Below, piece after piece: positions 35,201 through 44,909 of a stretch of DNA of 64,000 bases. How positions within the stretch are numbered: the stretch's first letter is position 1; each line of letters begins with the position of its first letter. Under the pieces are notes generated by a model. That model was not told where the DNA came from. It did no database searches and saw nothing but the letters and a program-made list of their open reading frames with translations. The stretch covers positions 38,175,882-38,239,881 of the forward strand of contig CM034534.1 in assembly GCA_020002185.1 (NCBI GenBank), given 5' to 3'. Position numbers and translations under genes: made by a program. The DNA is from Paraescarpia echinospica (taxonomy: Eukaryota > Annelida > Polychaeta > Sabellida > Siboglinidae).

Positions 35201-36518
35201 TGTCTGTGTGTGTGTTTGTGCATGCATGTGTGTGCGTGTGTACATGTGTGTGAATGTGCATGTATATGAATCTGTGAATTCAGAAAGGGATTACTCCACA
35301 TGGATTATTTTAAGGAGAGCTCATTTTCAGATTTATATTAAATATCGTGTATTTTATTGACTTTGACAATATTATTGAAATATGAAGTGTGCTCATCCCC
35401 ACCTACTGGAGTTTACGGTGGAACTAAAGTATACACGCAAAGCGAGTAAATTTCTCGTACATTTTGATCGATAAAAGACAGTAAATTTAACGTTTTGATT
35501 ACATGCCAAGCGTGTAGAATACGTATATTAGCATATGATGTGAAGTTTGGTGACTGTAGGTGATCATTTTTATGGTTTTTTCAAGGTATGGGCCTAAACG
35601 GCAAAAGTACCAATTATGTTTGGAAATCTATGGTATCTTGTTATTGTCAGTTACACAACAGATTTCATTATTAACAAATGAAAAATTTCTTTACAAGAAT
35701 TGGTCCAACTTCATTGAATAATTTCAAAAGGGCCCCAAAGCTTTTGAAATACTAATCATTATGAAATTTATCTATGTAGACAGTGCATGGTCAGCTAGAC
35801 AGTAGACCAATTATATGTGGTGGTGGAAGGTGAGAAAAACATGCAAATAATCTCAGATGTTACTCCTTAACGTGTTAGAATGGCTCTAACCCTAAACCAT
35901 TTAAAAACGGCTTACAACGTTCTCCACCATGAACCCCAGCTAGAGAGCAACTCTCATACCTTGTTCCGCTCGTACCTTGCTCCGCTCAATCTCATAAATT
36001 TTCAGCGGTTTTGATCAGATGTCACTCTCATCCCTGATCATGCACATCCATGTTTTGTAGGTGTCATTCATGGTGACTTCAATGAACAAAACATCATAGT
36101 GAAACAACGACCACCAACAACAGAGGATGAAGACAGGCAATATGAAGTGGATGCAGTCATCGACTTTGGCGATTCCTCTGACAGTTACTACGTGTTTGAG
36201 GCAGCCATCACTATCATGTACATGATGGTTGAAAGCTGCATCATTGACCCGATGGAGGTCGGAGGTCATGTCCTGGCTGGCTACCTCTCTGAGCTGCTGT
36301 TGACAGAGATCGAGTTCGATTCATTGAAAGTGTGTGTGGCGGGGCGGTTCGCCCAATCGCTCGTGATGGGGGCGTATAGTTACACCCTGGATGAGGGGAA
36401 TGAGTACCTCCTGGTGACAGCCAAGAAAGGCTGGCCACAGCTTAGGAGGTTCTGGAACATGTCTCAAGAGGAGTTGTATGAACAGTGGAGGAAGACAATA
36501 CAATCATACAACTTGTGA
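26113..36518 (+). CDS. HYKK: Hydroxylysine kinase (five coding exons)
   Basis: Exons 26113-26386, 26803-26946, 31655-31797, 34929-35103 and 36061-36518 (TGA) join with consistent phases (1,1,0,1) into 397 residues; human HYKK is about 373. HYKK phosphorylates 5-hydroxy-L-lysine with GTP in lysine/collagen breakdown and has an aminoglycoside-phosphotransferase-like fold. Family blocks seen in order: LSEQTAIGLIESLFGL and YDDRNYF (N-lobe), HVVRLLTFQPG, MWNLESVPCL, then the catalytic loop VIHGDFNEQNI (about residues 247-257) and the metal-binding AVIDFGD (about 277-283), YYVFEAAITIMYMM and VGGHVLAGY. The catalytic Asp and Asn and the DFG-like motif are intact, so the gene looks functional. ATG 26149 is an alternative start 12 codons in. 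Introns 2 and 3 hold antisense LINEs. Intron 1 ends in a minisatellite that spans the acceptor. Confidence 0.92.
26426..26830 (+). repeat. 45-bp minisatellite spanning the HYKK exon 2 acceptor
   Basis: Nine units with an exact 45-bp period: GGTACATG (once GATACATG) recurs at 26426, 26471, 26516, 26561, 26606, 26651, 26696, 26741 and 26786. Most units carry TTCGAG or TTTGAG followed by ATGCTGAGAGTG. That is the acceptor AG plus the first bases of exon 2. The last unit contains the acceptor inferred for exon 2 (AG 26801-26802). The first unit ends in TTATCTTAG, a better-looking acceptor at 26441-26442. Confidence 0.9.
26803..26946 (+). CDS. HYKK: HYKK coding exon 2
   Basis: Reads (phase 1) DAESEMQRELHKAGFKCPLP, the family's helix followed by the Pro-containing strand, and ends at AACAACAACT before GTGAGT (26947). 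Its first bases are part of the minisatellite. It joins in phase to exon 3 at 31655, so no exon is needed in between. Confidence 0.85.
27226..28182 (-). mobile_element. RTE-like LINE reverse transcriptase, 5'-truncated, in HYKK intron 2
   Basis: One open frame of 318 codons on the minus strand, antisense to HYKK. It begins inside the RT palm: FGLHQGSALSP, LLYADDLVI with an intact catalytic pair, LKINEAKTEYL. It continues with RPTLTYGSECWAMK, then RLRWFGHVQRRD, the C-terminal block typical of RTE-type elements. The endonuclease and RT fingers are missing, as expected from 5' truncation on insertion. There is no frame damage in what remains, so the insertion may be fairly recent. Confidence 0.8.
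28200..30430. other. HYKK intron 2 sequence without recognised genes
   Basis: Short frames only. 28260-28640 is moderately GC-rich with no identifiable domain on either strand. About 30335-30420 has CCAGGAGATT and CCGGGAGTTT words that recur near 37570-37640, suggesting a small dispersed repeat. Confidence 0.35.
30440..30925 (+). repeat. Three tandem copies of a ~150-170-bp repeat
   Basis: ATGGACCCACCCAAA occurs at 30499, 30649 and 30817. Each is followed by a CAATCAAAAAGTGAAAT-type segment (the first copy is more diverged) and a TTGGTGCTTTTATCCGGTCT-type end. Non-coding, inside HYKK intron 2. Confidence 0.75.
31655..31797 (+). CDS. HYKK: HYKK coding exon 3
   Basis: Acceptor AG at 31653-31654 and donor GTGAGT at 31798. 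Reads SSLHVVRLLTFQPGILI and YIGAIDRTLH, the hinge region and following helix of the family. It enters in phase 1 and leaves in phase 0. Confidence 0.88.
31800..32690. other. HYKK intron 3, left part; TA microsatellite
   Basis: No gene. A (TA)n run lies at about 32168-32210. Confidence 0.5.
32700..34690 (-). mobile_element. CR1-like LINE in HYKK intron 3, decayed
   Basis: Read on the minus strand: a pre-RT linker, then MKDNNSPGVDGILPKL, NYRPVSLTSVICKLL (about 34335-33913), a gap, SGVPQASVLGPILF and KFTDDSKVF (Gln-Gly of PQG is Gln-Ala; box is FTDD). Then AASKGNQILGLIRRN, IVRPHLEYCIQAW and a C-terminal block ending near 32840. The 3' UTR runs to about 32700. Frames are broken in several places and the endonuclease is absent. 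The insertion is antisense to HYKK. Confidence 0.8.
34705..34880 (+). repeat. ~20-bp G/A-rich minisatellite before HYKK exon 4
   Basis: About eight units of the type GGAAATAGGGATGACAGGA, 19-20 bp each, purine-rich on the HYKK sense strand, ending about 50 bp before the exon 4 acceptor. The array is GGG-run rich. Confidence 0.8.
34929..35103 (+). CDS. HYKK: HYKK coding exon 4
   Basis: Acceptor CCCTAG at 34923-34928, donor GTAGGA at 35104. Reads HPALSSHRTMWNLESVPCL and LGQFQRG, the helical segment before the catalytic loop. It enters in phase 0 and leaves in phase 1. Confidence 0.9.
35200..35275 (+). repeat. TG-rich microsatellite in HYKK intron 4
   Basis: Interrupted (TG)n with GCATG and ACATG variants, about 75 bp, starting about 100 bp downstream of exon 4. 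Confidence 0.8.
36061..36518 (+). CDS. HYKK: HYKK coding exon 5 (terminal)
   Basis: Acceptor TTTTGTAG at 36053-36060. It encodes the whole catalytic half: VIHGDFNEQNI, VDAVIDFGDSSDSYYVFEA, ITIMYMMVES, VGGHVLAGY, RFAQSLVMGAYSY and a short tail ending in TGA (36516-36518). All key residues are present. An ATTAAA at about 36983 could serve as the poly(A) signal, but this is weak. Confidence 0.93.
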
Positions 36519-36962
36519 ACCTCACTCGTACTTAAATATGTAGGCCAAATTGATCCCTTAAAACTATCCACACTCATCCATCTTGTCCTGTTTGAAGTAC
36601 ACCACTCTGCTGTAAATAACAAGAGTCCAGTGTCGTATTTGGTCTTGTTGTTGTACCTCTTCCATAGCTTATTCTTTTTCTTTGGACTTTTGAAGTCTTG
36701 CTTGGAAGTTAGATACCAGAGTTTTCTGTGTCTGTAGACACCTGTATAATGTGGACTGTCTGAAACTCTATTGCTATATAAAATATATATATACAGGTAT
36801 ATGTAAATAATCTTCACTTGATCCATATATGTCACTGGGGCACCTCACTTGTACTCAGGTTAGAAAGAATTAGGGTGTATATTATATCGTTGAAATGTTG
36901 AAACATGATTGCTGACTATTGTATATTTTTATATACTTAATATTCAACTTTGTATTTTATTC

Positions 36963-37116
36963 TGTCTGTTAATTATTTAACTATTAAATGTAGTAAAGTA
37001 ATAGTATTATGTAGATGTATAATTAATTAATAATCTTTATGGATTTTTTAACATTGAATGCATGTAGTTAGTGTTGATAAAAGCATAATTGCTGCAACAT
37101 TAGTACAAACATTCAG
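36963..37116 (+). repeat. ~155-bp repeat, plus-strand copy
   Basis: Aligned in reverse complement with 39917-40069 at high identity (shared TGTTAATTATTTAACTATTA, shared AGTACAAACATTC). A weaker direct relative lies at about 37150-37300, and its flank at 36870-36960 also matches. The two arms are 2.8 kb apart and could be TIRs or two inverted copies. Confidence 0.7.
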
Positions 37117-37734
37117 CTTTAATCAGTTAAGACAATCATATCAGTATGTTGTCACTTTAGAAATATACAGGGTATTGTTGAAGTGTTTAAACGTGATTGT
37201 TAAATATTATTGATTACTTTTCCATATTTGTTACATGAATATCCACTTGATGCTCAATGTTAATTATTTAACTATTAAATTATATCTACAATCGTTATGG
37301 TTCAATGGTTGTATAGAAGTAGATGACGCAACCAGTTTATGGTGAGATGCAACAATTTCTGGGGTTTGTTTTTTAAACCGCATTTAAACTCCAATCAATA
37401 AGACATTTTAAATATGTTCTAAAATGATGTGTTTTACATAATAAGATGGTGCATTATTGGAGTTCATTTTAGTAGCTTTATTCCTGACTCAACAGAACAT
37501 GCAAGCCTGCGCTCATGCACGCACACATTCGCACACATAACCCAGAGGCTCACAAAAACCTTCAACTGTACATAAAAGCCTACAATCCAGGAGATTTTCT
37601 TCTTTTCCGGGAAGCAGGGAGTTTCACAAGTAAAAAAATCTGAGAGACTCCCGAAATGTTTGTGATGGTTGGCAGGTATATCGTGATTACAATACACTGT
37701 TCCTAAGGTTAAGTTTATGGGTAAGTGTTGATGT

Positions 37735-37890
37735 AACAGCTGAATGCAGTGGTAGTCGCTAAAGCATCGGACTCTCACTCGAGAGAACTCAATTTTGAAT
37801 CCTGTACGTGCTGCTGTGTCGAACTTTGAACACGTTTGTTCACTCTACGTTGCTCCAGTTCACTCAGCTGTATGAATGAGTACCTATACT
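37735..37890 (+). mobile_element. tRNA-derived SINE, copy 1 (partial)
   Basis: A tRNA-like head (GCAGTGGTAGTCGCTAAAGC ... TTTTGAATCCTG, resembling A and B boxes) is followed by the body TTGCTCCAGTTCACTCAGCT, then GTATGAATGAGTACC. The same body is in copy 2 at 39005. The 3' part is replaced by an unrelated repeat at about 37886. Confidence 0.6.
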
Positions 37891-38205
37891 AGCAGTACTG
37901 TAGATGTGCCGACTTCAAGGGTCGTTTTTTTACCGAGGCTCCCTAGATCAAGGGTCCGTTTTTCACATGTTCTCCCTAGAACAAGGGCCAACATTATACA
38001 GAAGTTCCCTAGACAAGGGTATCATTTCGAGGAACTCTCCCTAGAACAAGGCTAGGTTTTTATCACAGCATTCACAGCCCGGGGGCCACTGCCTATACTA
38101 GCAGTACTGTGGATGTGCCGACTTCAAAGTTCGTTTTTTTATCGAGGCTCCTTAGATCAAGGGTCTGTTTTTCATGTTTTCCCTAGAACAAGGGTATACT
38201 TTTTG
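37886..38205 (+). repeat. Direct repeat with CCCTAGA(ACA)AGGG words
   Basis: The segment at 37886-37993 is repeated at 38095-38200 (both begin CTATACTAGCAGTACTGT and include GATGTGCCGACTTCAA, then GAGGCTCC, then CCCTAGAACAAGGG). Further single words lie between and after. Non-coding. Confidence 0.7.
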
Positions 38206-38339
38206 ATATTGGATGCCCTTATCAAGGGTAGGGGTATGTGACCTTCAGCTGCACATCCCTACCCACATGTAAGGGTAGTGCCCCCCCCGGGGGCTGTTGT
38301 ACTGATCTGGGAGCGGGAACTATACAGGTGTAGGTGTAG

Positions 38340-39000
38340 GTGAACATTGCCCCAGTACATTACATCAACTTGGGATATAGTCTTTCAAATTCTCTCGGTT
38401 TCATCCAATCAAGTTGTATTATAAACGGTGGTATATGCCAATAACAAATGTCATGTTTTTAGTGTTTATTCCCGGAAAAGTAAGGGCTTATGCCATTTAG
38501 GGAGGGGGTAATATGTAACCAGTGGAAGGCTCGGCACTGACCTTTATGTATAAATAAACTAATATAAAGCATGGAGGTAGTGATTAAGTTATTTACAGTA
38601 GAGTGTTGTGGGACAAAGGGCACATTTCAACCTCAACACCTGCCACTTGTATTGGAGCTGTCTACTAAGCAAACTATGCAACACGAAGCCAAAGCAACTT
38701 CATTACATTCGACATGTAACATAAACATGTAGCATACCAAGACACGTTTTGTTTGAATTTTTGCTCATTTTGTTTTTAACAAATTCCTTCAGCTTTAATA
38801 TGCCCCATAGGGCTATAGAATATATGTAGTTTACCTATAAAAACAAAAAATATGAAATTGTTAATTAGATGTCCTGTTTGTCTTACTTTAATAAGTGACA
38901 TTAGTTGATCCATGCATTAATGTAACAGCAGTTTCTTTACTTCCAATTACACGTTTGATATAGATCACGTGACAGCCAAGATGTGGTGCAAAGTGCACGT
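38340..39000. other. No gene seen
   Basis: No coding sequence or partnered repeat recognised. Confidence 0.35.
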
Positions 39001-39004
39001 GGAG

Positions 39005-39303
39005 CACTGCACTGCAGTGGATAGAGTGTCGGAATCTCAATCGAGAGAACCTGGATTAAAATCCTACCCTGCTGTTTCAAACTTTGGGCAAGTTTCTTCA
39101 CTCTTTGTTACTCCAGTTCACACAGCTGTATGAATGAGTACCTGGCTATAGACAGTGGTGGATGTTTGTGTATGGCTGTATGCTTCTTGGAGAAGTTGTG
39201 ATGATGTTCAACTGAACAGTTTAGCCAGGGTGTATAGTGTTAAAGCACTTTGAGCAGTCATAAGGACTGGATACTGTGCTGTGTAAGAACTTACCTTTAC
39301 CCC
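39005..39303 (+). mobile_element. tRNA-derived SINE, copy 2 (near complete)
   Basis: The head GCAGTGGATAGAGTGTCGGA with a B-box-like GGATTAAAATCC, the body CTCCAGTTCACACAGCTG and GTATGAATGAGTACC, and an L2-like tail (AAGCACTTTGAGCAGTC ... ATACTGTGCTGTGTAAGAAC). The tail resembles the 3' ends of the L2-type LINEs in the window, so L2 machinery probably mobilised it. Confidence 0.65.
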
Positions 39304-39916
39304 TAGTATAAATAACAACACGGGAGGTTGTTGTGTACAGTGAGGTAGCAATTCAATATCAATTGTTTTTATTTCGTCAAATCATTGGTTGCTCATGCAC
39401 GTTGTATGAGCTGCAGTATTCTAAGAATAATGACATGGGAGCAAATTGTGAGATTAGGTCTACCTGAATATGAGTTGTGTTTATCTACTCTCAACTTTGT
39501 GGTTACTGGTAGGTAGGCCTGCATAGGTAGGACATAGTTTGATTAATTTCATGGTGGGAGAGAATTACAGTGGGAGATATGTTAATTGAGAAGAAAAACT
39601 TTAAATTATATCTAACTTGTGCTTATTTTATGTAACTTTATTTATGTAACTTATTTTTTTACCCTATGTTTACCAGTCTTTTAAACACATTTTTCAACTG
39701 ATATTAAATTAATTTAGTTTTATCTTATTAGCGCCTTTGGGATTATACTAATAAGATTGTTAGATTAACAAATAATTATGAATTATTGTGGTAATCTACT
39801 CGTAAGTTCTGCCATCTGGTGATTAACATTCTAGCTGATTCCAACACACGTTTTTCGCCTTGATTATATAATCTCCATGATGCGGCGCCACTGTCACTTT
39901 AACACCCCCCTCGGCG

Positions 39917-40069
39917 GAATGTTTGTACTGATGTAGCAGTAATTATGCTTTTTATCAACATTAACTACATGCATTCATTATTAAAACTTCCATAAAGATT
40001 ACTAATTAATTATACATCTACATAATACTATTACTTTACTACATTTAATAGTTAAATAATTAACAGACG
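39917..40069 (-). repeat. ~155-bp repeat, minus-strand copy
   Basis: Inverted relative to 36963-37116. Its outer end abuts the gypsy gag fragment at 40073. Confidence 0.7.
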
Positions 40070-40072
40070 GAC

Positions 40073-40460
40073 TGTAGTTTTGGGGATCTCACAGAAGAAC
40101 TAATTCGTGATCAGTTGATAGAGAGAGAAAACCAGCAATCCGAGAATTAGGGAACGATTGCTAATGGAATCGGACACTCTCGCATTAGCCAAAGCCCTAA
40201 ATAACACTGGCGTCTCGTATCGAAGTTGCTGTAACCGAAAGAACACGCATTCAGAGACAGGATGAACCTACAACAGACAAGTTCAAGTTGGAGACACCAA
40301 GACAACCTTCTAAGGTACAAACAATCGGGAAGAAACAAAACAAAGGTAGAAGCAACCACGCGCATGTGCGTCAAGCATGTGGCAACTGTGGTTAGAACTC
40401 TCTTGCCACAGGAATTCCTAGATATGCCCTGCCATAGGACAAATGCCGGTTGTGCGACTG
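40073..40460 (+). pseudogene. Gypsy gag fragment (zinc knuckle region)
   Basis: Aligned with the reverse complement of about 56020-56395 at high identity. It carries the end of capsid (FGDLTEELIRDQLIERE), the linker and the first zinc-knuckle Cys residues, and breaks off before the second knuckle. Small insertions and stops break the frame. It represents another copy of the element at 54763-56800. Confidence 0.75.
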
Positions 40461-40654
40461 GGTTGAGGGCGCTCGGCGCGTAAATAACAGCCAAGCGCGG
40501 GCTCATTTTTCATCTAAATTAACATTTCCCTACAGATGTGGTTGTGTGTAGCATGCAGTGTCCTCTAATGTATGGTCTGATAATGGGTATCTAATTTGTT
40601 TGATTTCAGGTTTCAATCTAGGACATCCTGTACTCAGCTTGTTCAGACCAGAGA

Positions 40655-41471
40655 AGGTAATGGACAATCACTTCCCATTTAAAAATGTAAAATTTAATAA
40701 ATACAAACACAAGAAGTCGAAATGGATAACTTATGATTTCCTACGTAAAATCAAAACGTGATATAAACTATTCTTAGAAGTACACTCGACAAATCCCAAT
40801 TCGAATACAAACAAACTAAAATTAACTGAGTTAGAAAATGTAACAAAAGAAGTAAGGAAATTAAAACGAGAAGCAAAGGCTACTTATTATAATATGCAAT
40901 TTAATAAATACAGGAATGACATAAAAACACACTGGAACATATAGCTGATGTTATCAAGAAATCCAAAATACACAAAAAGTTTCCGACATATTTCAATGTA
41001 AATGAAATTAAGATGACATACAAAAAAGAAATACAACACAATTTAACAATTTCTTCATAAATATTGGACCACAGCTTGCAAACAAATTAAACGTTAACGG
41101 GAAACCAGGCTTCAAATCATACATAAAAAAGAACAAATTATACTAACTTCCAATTTACCCCTGTTAATGAAAATGATACAGTAAATATAATTAATAACTT
41201 AAAGTCAAAAACAATTTTAAGCATGGGACATGACAACATTTCTTCTATCTTACTGAAAGATTCTGTTAATATCATTGTCAAACCCCTCACCAGTATAATT
41301 AATCAATCTTTACTTAGTGGCAAATTCCCTCAAAAGCTAAATATAGCACAAGTTGTTCCCATCGATAAAGAGTATGATAATGATAACTTCAACAACTACA
41401 AACCAATATCTCTTTTGCCATGCATATCCAAAGTCTTTGCAACTGAATCATTTATTCCACAAACATTATGA
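40655..41471 (+). mobile_element. LINE fragment, N-terminal half of reverse transcriptase
   Basis: The + strand reads KSKWITYDFLRKIKT (pre-RT linker), NMQFNKYRNDIKTHW, FKSYIKK..SNFQFTPVNE (frame broken), then 41223-41471 HDNISSILLKDSVNII, NYKPISLLPCISKVF, the RT fingers. It stops before the catalytic palm. The Lys/Asn-rich style matches the RT scraps at 5575-5776 and 45340-45518, possibly the same family. Confidence 0.65.
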
Positions 41472-41594
41472 AATCGTTAGCCTCACAACAGTAAGTATAC
41501 AAATTAGTTAGAAAATAAAATTGACCAAACAAAACCACCAGTAGCAGCTCAAAATAACCCCCTCCTACTTGCATGCTCATGCATTAAAATTTTT

Positions 41595-43575
41595 AGTCCT
41601 TTGGGCCGAAGGTCCAAGGGACTATTGTCATCACTCTGTGTCCGCCGTCCGCCATCCGCCGTTAGCTGCTGTATCTCAGAAACTGTTCAGCAACTTTTTT
41701 TTCTAATTTTGCATAGACGTATCTTAGGGTACTGCCACTATGCACGAGAAATCTGTATTTGATTGAATCATTCTAAGGACCCCGTAGGGCCCCCAAGGGC
41801 CCAAAAAGCTGGTAATTTGTTACATTTTGCCTATTTTTTCAAAAACTGTTCAGCAACTTTTTTTTCTAATTTTGCATAAATGTATCTTAGGGTGCTGCCA
41901 CTATGCACGAGAAATCTGTATTTGATTGAATCATTCTAAGGACACCTAACACCCCGAACAGTAGATTTTGTGTAATGTGCCAGAAACAGCCAGCAGCATC
42001 ACTCCACTCTGCAGCCTAGTGCTATTGTTCCATTGAGACCTTGACTAATCTTTAATTGGTCACAGGCAGAGCAGACACACTTGACCCATGTTAGACTCAG
42101 TTGCCTGCAGCTTTTAAACTGTATCTTCAAAACTACTGATTTTCTTTCGTTGCAAGTTGTGTTTAGTTTGATGTTCATTTAATTATTATAAAATGGTGTG
42201 ACTGTGGTGTCTATTGGTTAAAGATGTATTGTCACCTGTAGGTGACAAGCATAGAAAATTAATATTCTGGACAACTATAGAGTGAAATATCCTACACTTT
42301 ATTGATATCAAATGCACTCAACTGTTCTGTTTACATTTGCCATGCCTTGTGTAGACATGGTACTGTGTAAATCAATTGTATCAATATAGACTAATAATTA
42401 GAGATTCACAATATAGTTGACATCTGAAACAACCAAATGCCAACCATTAGAAGAGTTGACATAGTTCCGCTATACACAATAAATCTGTATTTGATTGAAT
42501 CATTCTAGTGTCATCAGCATATAGTAGAACATAGAAAGAAAATGTCTACATCATCATCACTGAGGTTTTTGTAGTTCAACAGTTGTTCACCAGCTGCCAT
42601 GTCAAGTCCCTTATAATTATGACTAACAGTGTTCAAAATTCAGGTAAATAGCAAATAACAAAGGAGACAAGTTTTCGCCTTGCTGTACCTCTACATCTTA
42701 TGAGAAGAAGGCTGACACAGCCTGGCCCTGTTTTTTTAAAGTATTTATTTATAACATTATCAATACCACATGCCTTTTTGTTTTTGAGTTTTTTTATTTG
42801 CATTAGTACCTCATCTTGTGTGAATGGTCTGTTTATGTGTTCGTTTGACTGGGAAATCTCTCTTGGATCAAAAGGTATCTCACCAGCTGCAGTTTCACTT
42901 TCAGGTTTTTCAAAGTGGTTCATATACTTATCCAGTGAAATATTTCCATATTTTTCACTGCTGTTAATTGCTTTATTAAGTATATCTCAGTATTCTGCAG
43001 GCTTGCTATGTTTTAGGTTGCGCAAGTTTTCATGTAACTGTTTATGGTAGCATTTTGATATTTGTTTTATAAAGCATTTATACCCACTAGCCAATTCTCT
43101 TAACTCCGCATTAGCTTCGTCATTTTACATTTTCTTTAGTCTACCTTTTGCTCTCAAATAATCTGTCCTCTTAGTTTTACACATAAAAACATAATCTGGC
43201 ATAACTTGCTAAGTCTTTGTAGCAGCACATTTGTACTTCCAGTGTATCATTGCAACATAACATACATACTGTGAGCCACATTTGAATGTCATGCATGTAA
43301 TATTTCCATGCAATCCATTTGCATATATAATATAAAACTTCAACAGCCGTTTTCTTCATTTTCACTTTTTGACCCTTACCATGTTCAATGCTCCATAACT
43401 TCGCTAATTTTTGAGGCTGTCATAATTTTTGAAACCGTGTAAAGCACCCTACCCAACCTTTACAAGAATGTAAGAAAACAATGTTACAATTTTTCCGACT
43501 TATCACTCATTTGGTCAGCCGGGGTCACATATCGACGTATTAGTCCAAAGGACTTCAGGGCCTCTTGGCCCATTT
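41595..43575 (+). mobile_element. Non-coding repeat element with CCTTTGG ends and internal direct repeat
   Basis: Starts TTAGTCCTTTGGGCCGAAGG and ends with TTAGTCCAAAGGACTTCAGG ... CTTGGCCC. Inside, a ~95-bp segment (CTGTTCAGCAACTTTTTTTT ... TTGATTGAATCATTCTA) occurs at about 41680-41775 and 41845-41942, and partially at 42480-42510. A LINE piece is inserted at the third copy. No protein of its own. Confidence 0.55.
42505..43190 (-). mobile_element. LINE fragment nested in the CCTTTGG repeat
   Basis: Minus strand: KTKRTDYLRAKGRLKKM (linker), MNHFEKPESETAAGEIPFDP, INRPFTQDEVLMQIKKLKNK with ACGIDNVINKY, then a jump (internal deletion) to SPLLFAIYLN-like sequence and YMLMT/YADD-like sequence at about 42510. 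Stops break the 3' part. It is a partial non-LTR RT of a different family from the L2 copies. Confidence 0.6.
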
Positions 43576-43819
43576 TTTTCTTAAATGGTGGCTTATTTGT
43601 CGTCCAATTATTGTATTGCTACTGTTTGTTCAGTTGCCATCTATAATAAAGCTATTGTGTTGTTATCGCAGTCAGATATTGATTGATGTCACAAAATAAA
43701 AAGTAGTGTACATGATGCAATGCGTTTTTATTTGGTAATATTTGTGAGTGACACTATTGTCACGTGTGCGTGCTAAGTTCGATATGTTGTAAAGCGCACT
43801 ACTCTTTAGTCCACGAGGC

Positions 43820-44830
43820 TTGCCACGGACACGTGATCACAAGCACATACAAAAAATGTATAAAATGTCATATGCGTCAAAACAGATGTCTATTTCGGTT
43901 GTTAATCGCGAACATTCAAGTACGATGACCGATCGACCAGCTAATACGACGCACACTGTGGCTCCTAACTCCATTCTTACGGTGCAACAGATATCAGCAG
44001 AAGAATTGGGTCCAGTCCAGCTACCTTTCTTCTTGCAAGATAATGTGAAGGTTCAGCTGGAATGGTTGGCTAGACGACGCCTTCTGCGCAATTACCATTT
44101 GTGCACTCGATGCGGGGTTGCGTGCTCTCTTGTCGCACAGAAAAATTCCATCGACGGTTTGGAATTGCTCTCTGTGCGGCGAGCATAGGAGGATACGTGT
44201 CAACACGTTTTTTAAGAGTCGTCTGCCGCTCAGGAAAATCATGTAGCTATTGCATAGTTGGGCATCTGAGGTTGCCATGCAAGACGTGATGTGGCATCTG
44301 GATCTTTCCAATCACACCGTTATTGACTGGTACAATTCCGTGCGTGATATCTGTGCTTCGATGTCAGGAGCCACCCGCAGGTACTTGGTGGTTTCGAACA
44401 CAATGGTAGCCCACTTGTTGTCGAAATTGACGAAAGCTATTTCTTTCACCTCAAGTTTCACCGCGGCAGGATGAATGACGGAGGATGGGTGTTGAGAGCT
44501 GTGGAGAGGGAAAGTGGCCGGTGTAGTTTGGCAATTCTTCCTGATAGAAGAGCTGGTACACTACAGCCTGTTATTGCTCAATGGCTTTTACCAGACGCAC
44601 ACGTGATAACAGATGGGTGGGCGGCGTATCAGAATCTCGATCAGTTGTACGGCGGCATATACCTACACGACGTAGTAATCCACGAACGGAACTTTGTGGA
44701 TCCGCTTTCACCAGACGTCTACACACAAAATATTGAAAACCTGTGGACCCGAGCGAAAAGAAAGCTACGAAGGCAGTTCGGTTTCGATCGCTTTTTGTGA
44801 CGTACCTACACGAAATCCTGTAGTTGCAGC
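43820..44830 (+). pseudogene. Merlin-like (IS1595/ISXO2-type) transposase, broken
   Basis: The N-terminal half reads WLARRRLLRNYHLCTRCG, a zinc-ribbon (C-x2-C), then changes frame. VMWHLDLSNHTVIDWYN continues the DNA-binding part. From about 44411 the ISXO2 catalytic domain reads VVEIDESYFFHLKFHRGR, ILPDRRAGTL, VITDGWAAYQNL, VVIHERNFVDP and TQNIENLWTRAKRKLRRQFG. The expected D-D-E residues (IDES, TDGW, NIEN) are all present. At least two frameshifts upstream and loss of the C-terminus after 44800 make it non-functional. I could not define TIRs or the 8-9-bp duplication usual for Merlin. Confidence 0.75.
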
Positions 44831-44909
44831 AGCACAGGAACCGTCGAACGCGTCTGTCGGCACTACTTGTGTGTATTCGCGACTAATCCTCATGAAGAAG
44901 GATCAAAAG

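Noticed and set aside
35062..35301. His/Thr-rich minus-strand frame (79 codons)
   Set aside because: Produced by the TG microsatellite next to HYKK exon 4.
37736..37810. tRNA gene
   Set aside because: A/B-box-like words are present but the sequence does not fold into a full cloverleaf, and the shared body with 39005-39303 marks it as a SINE.
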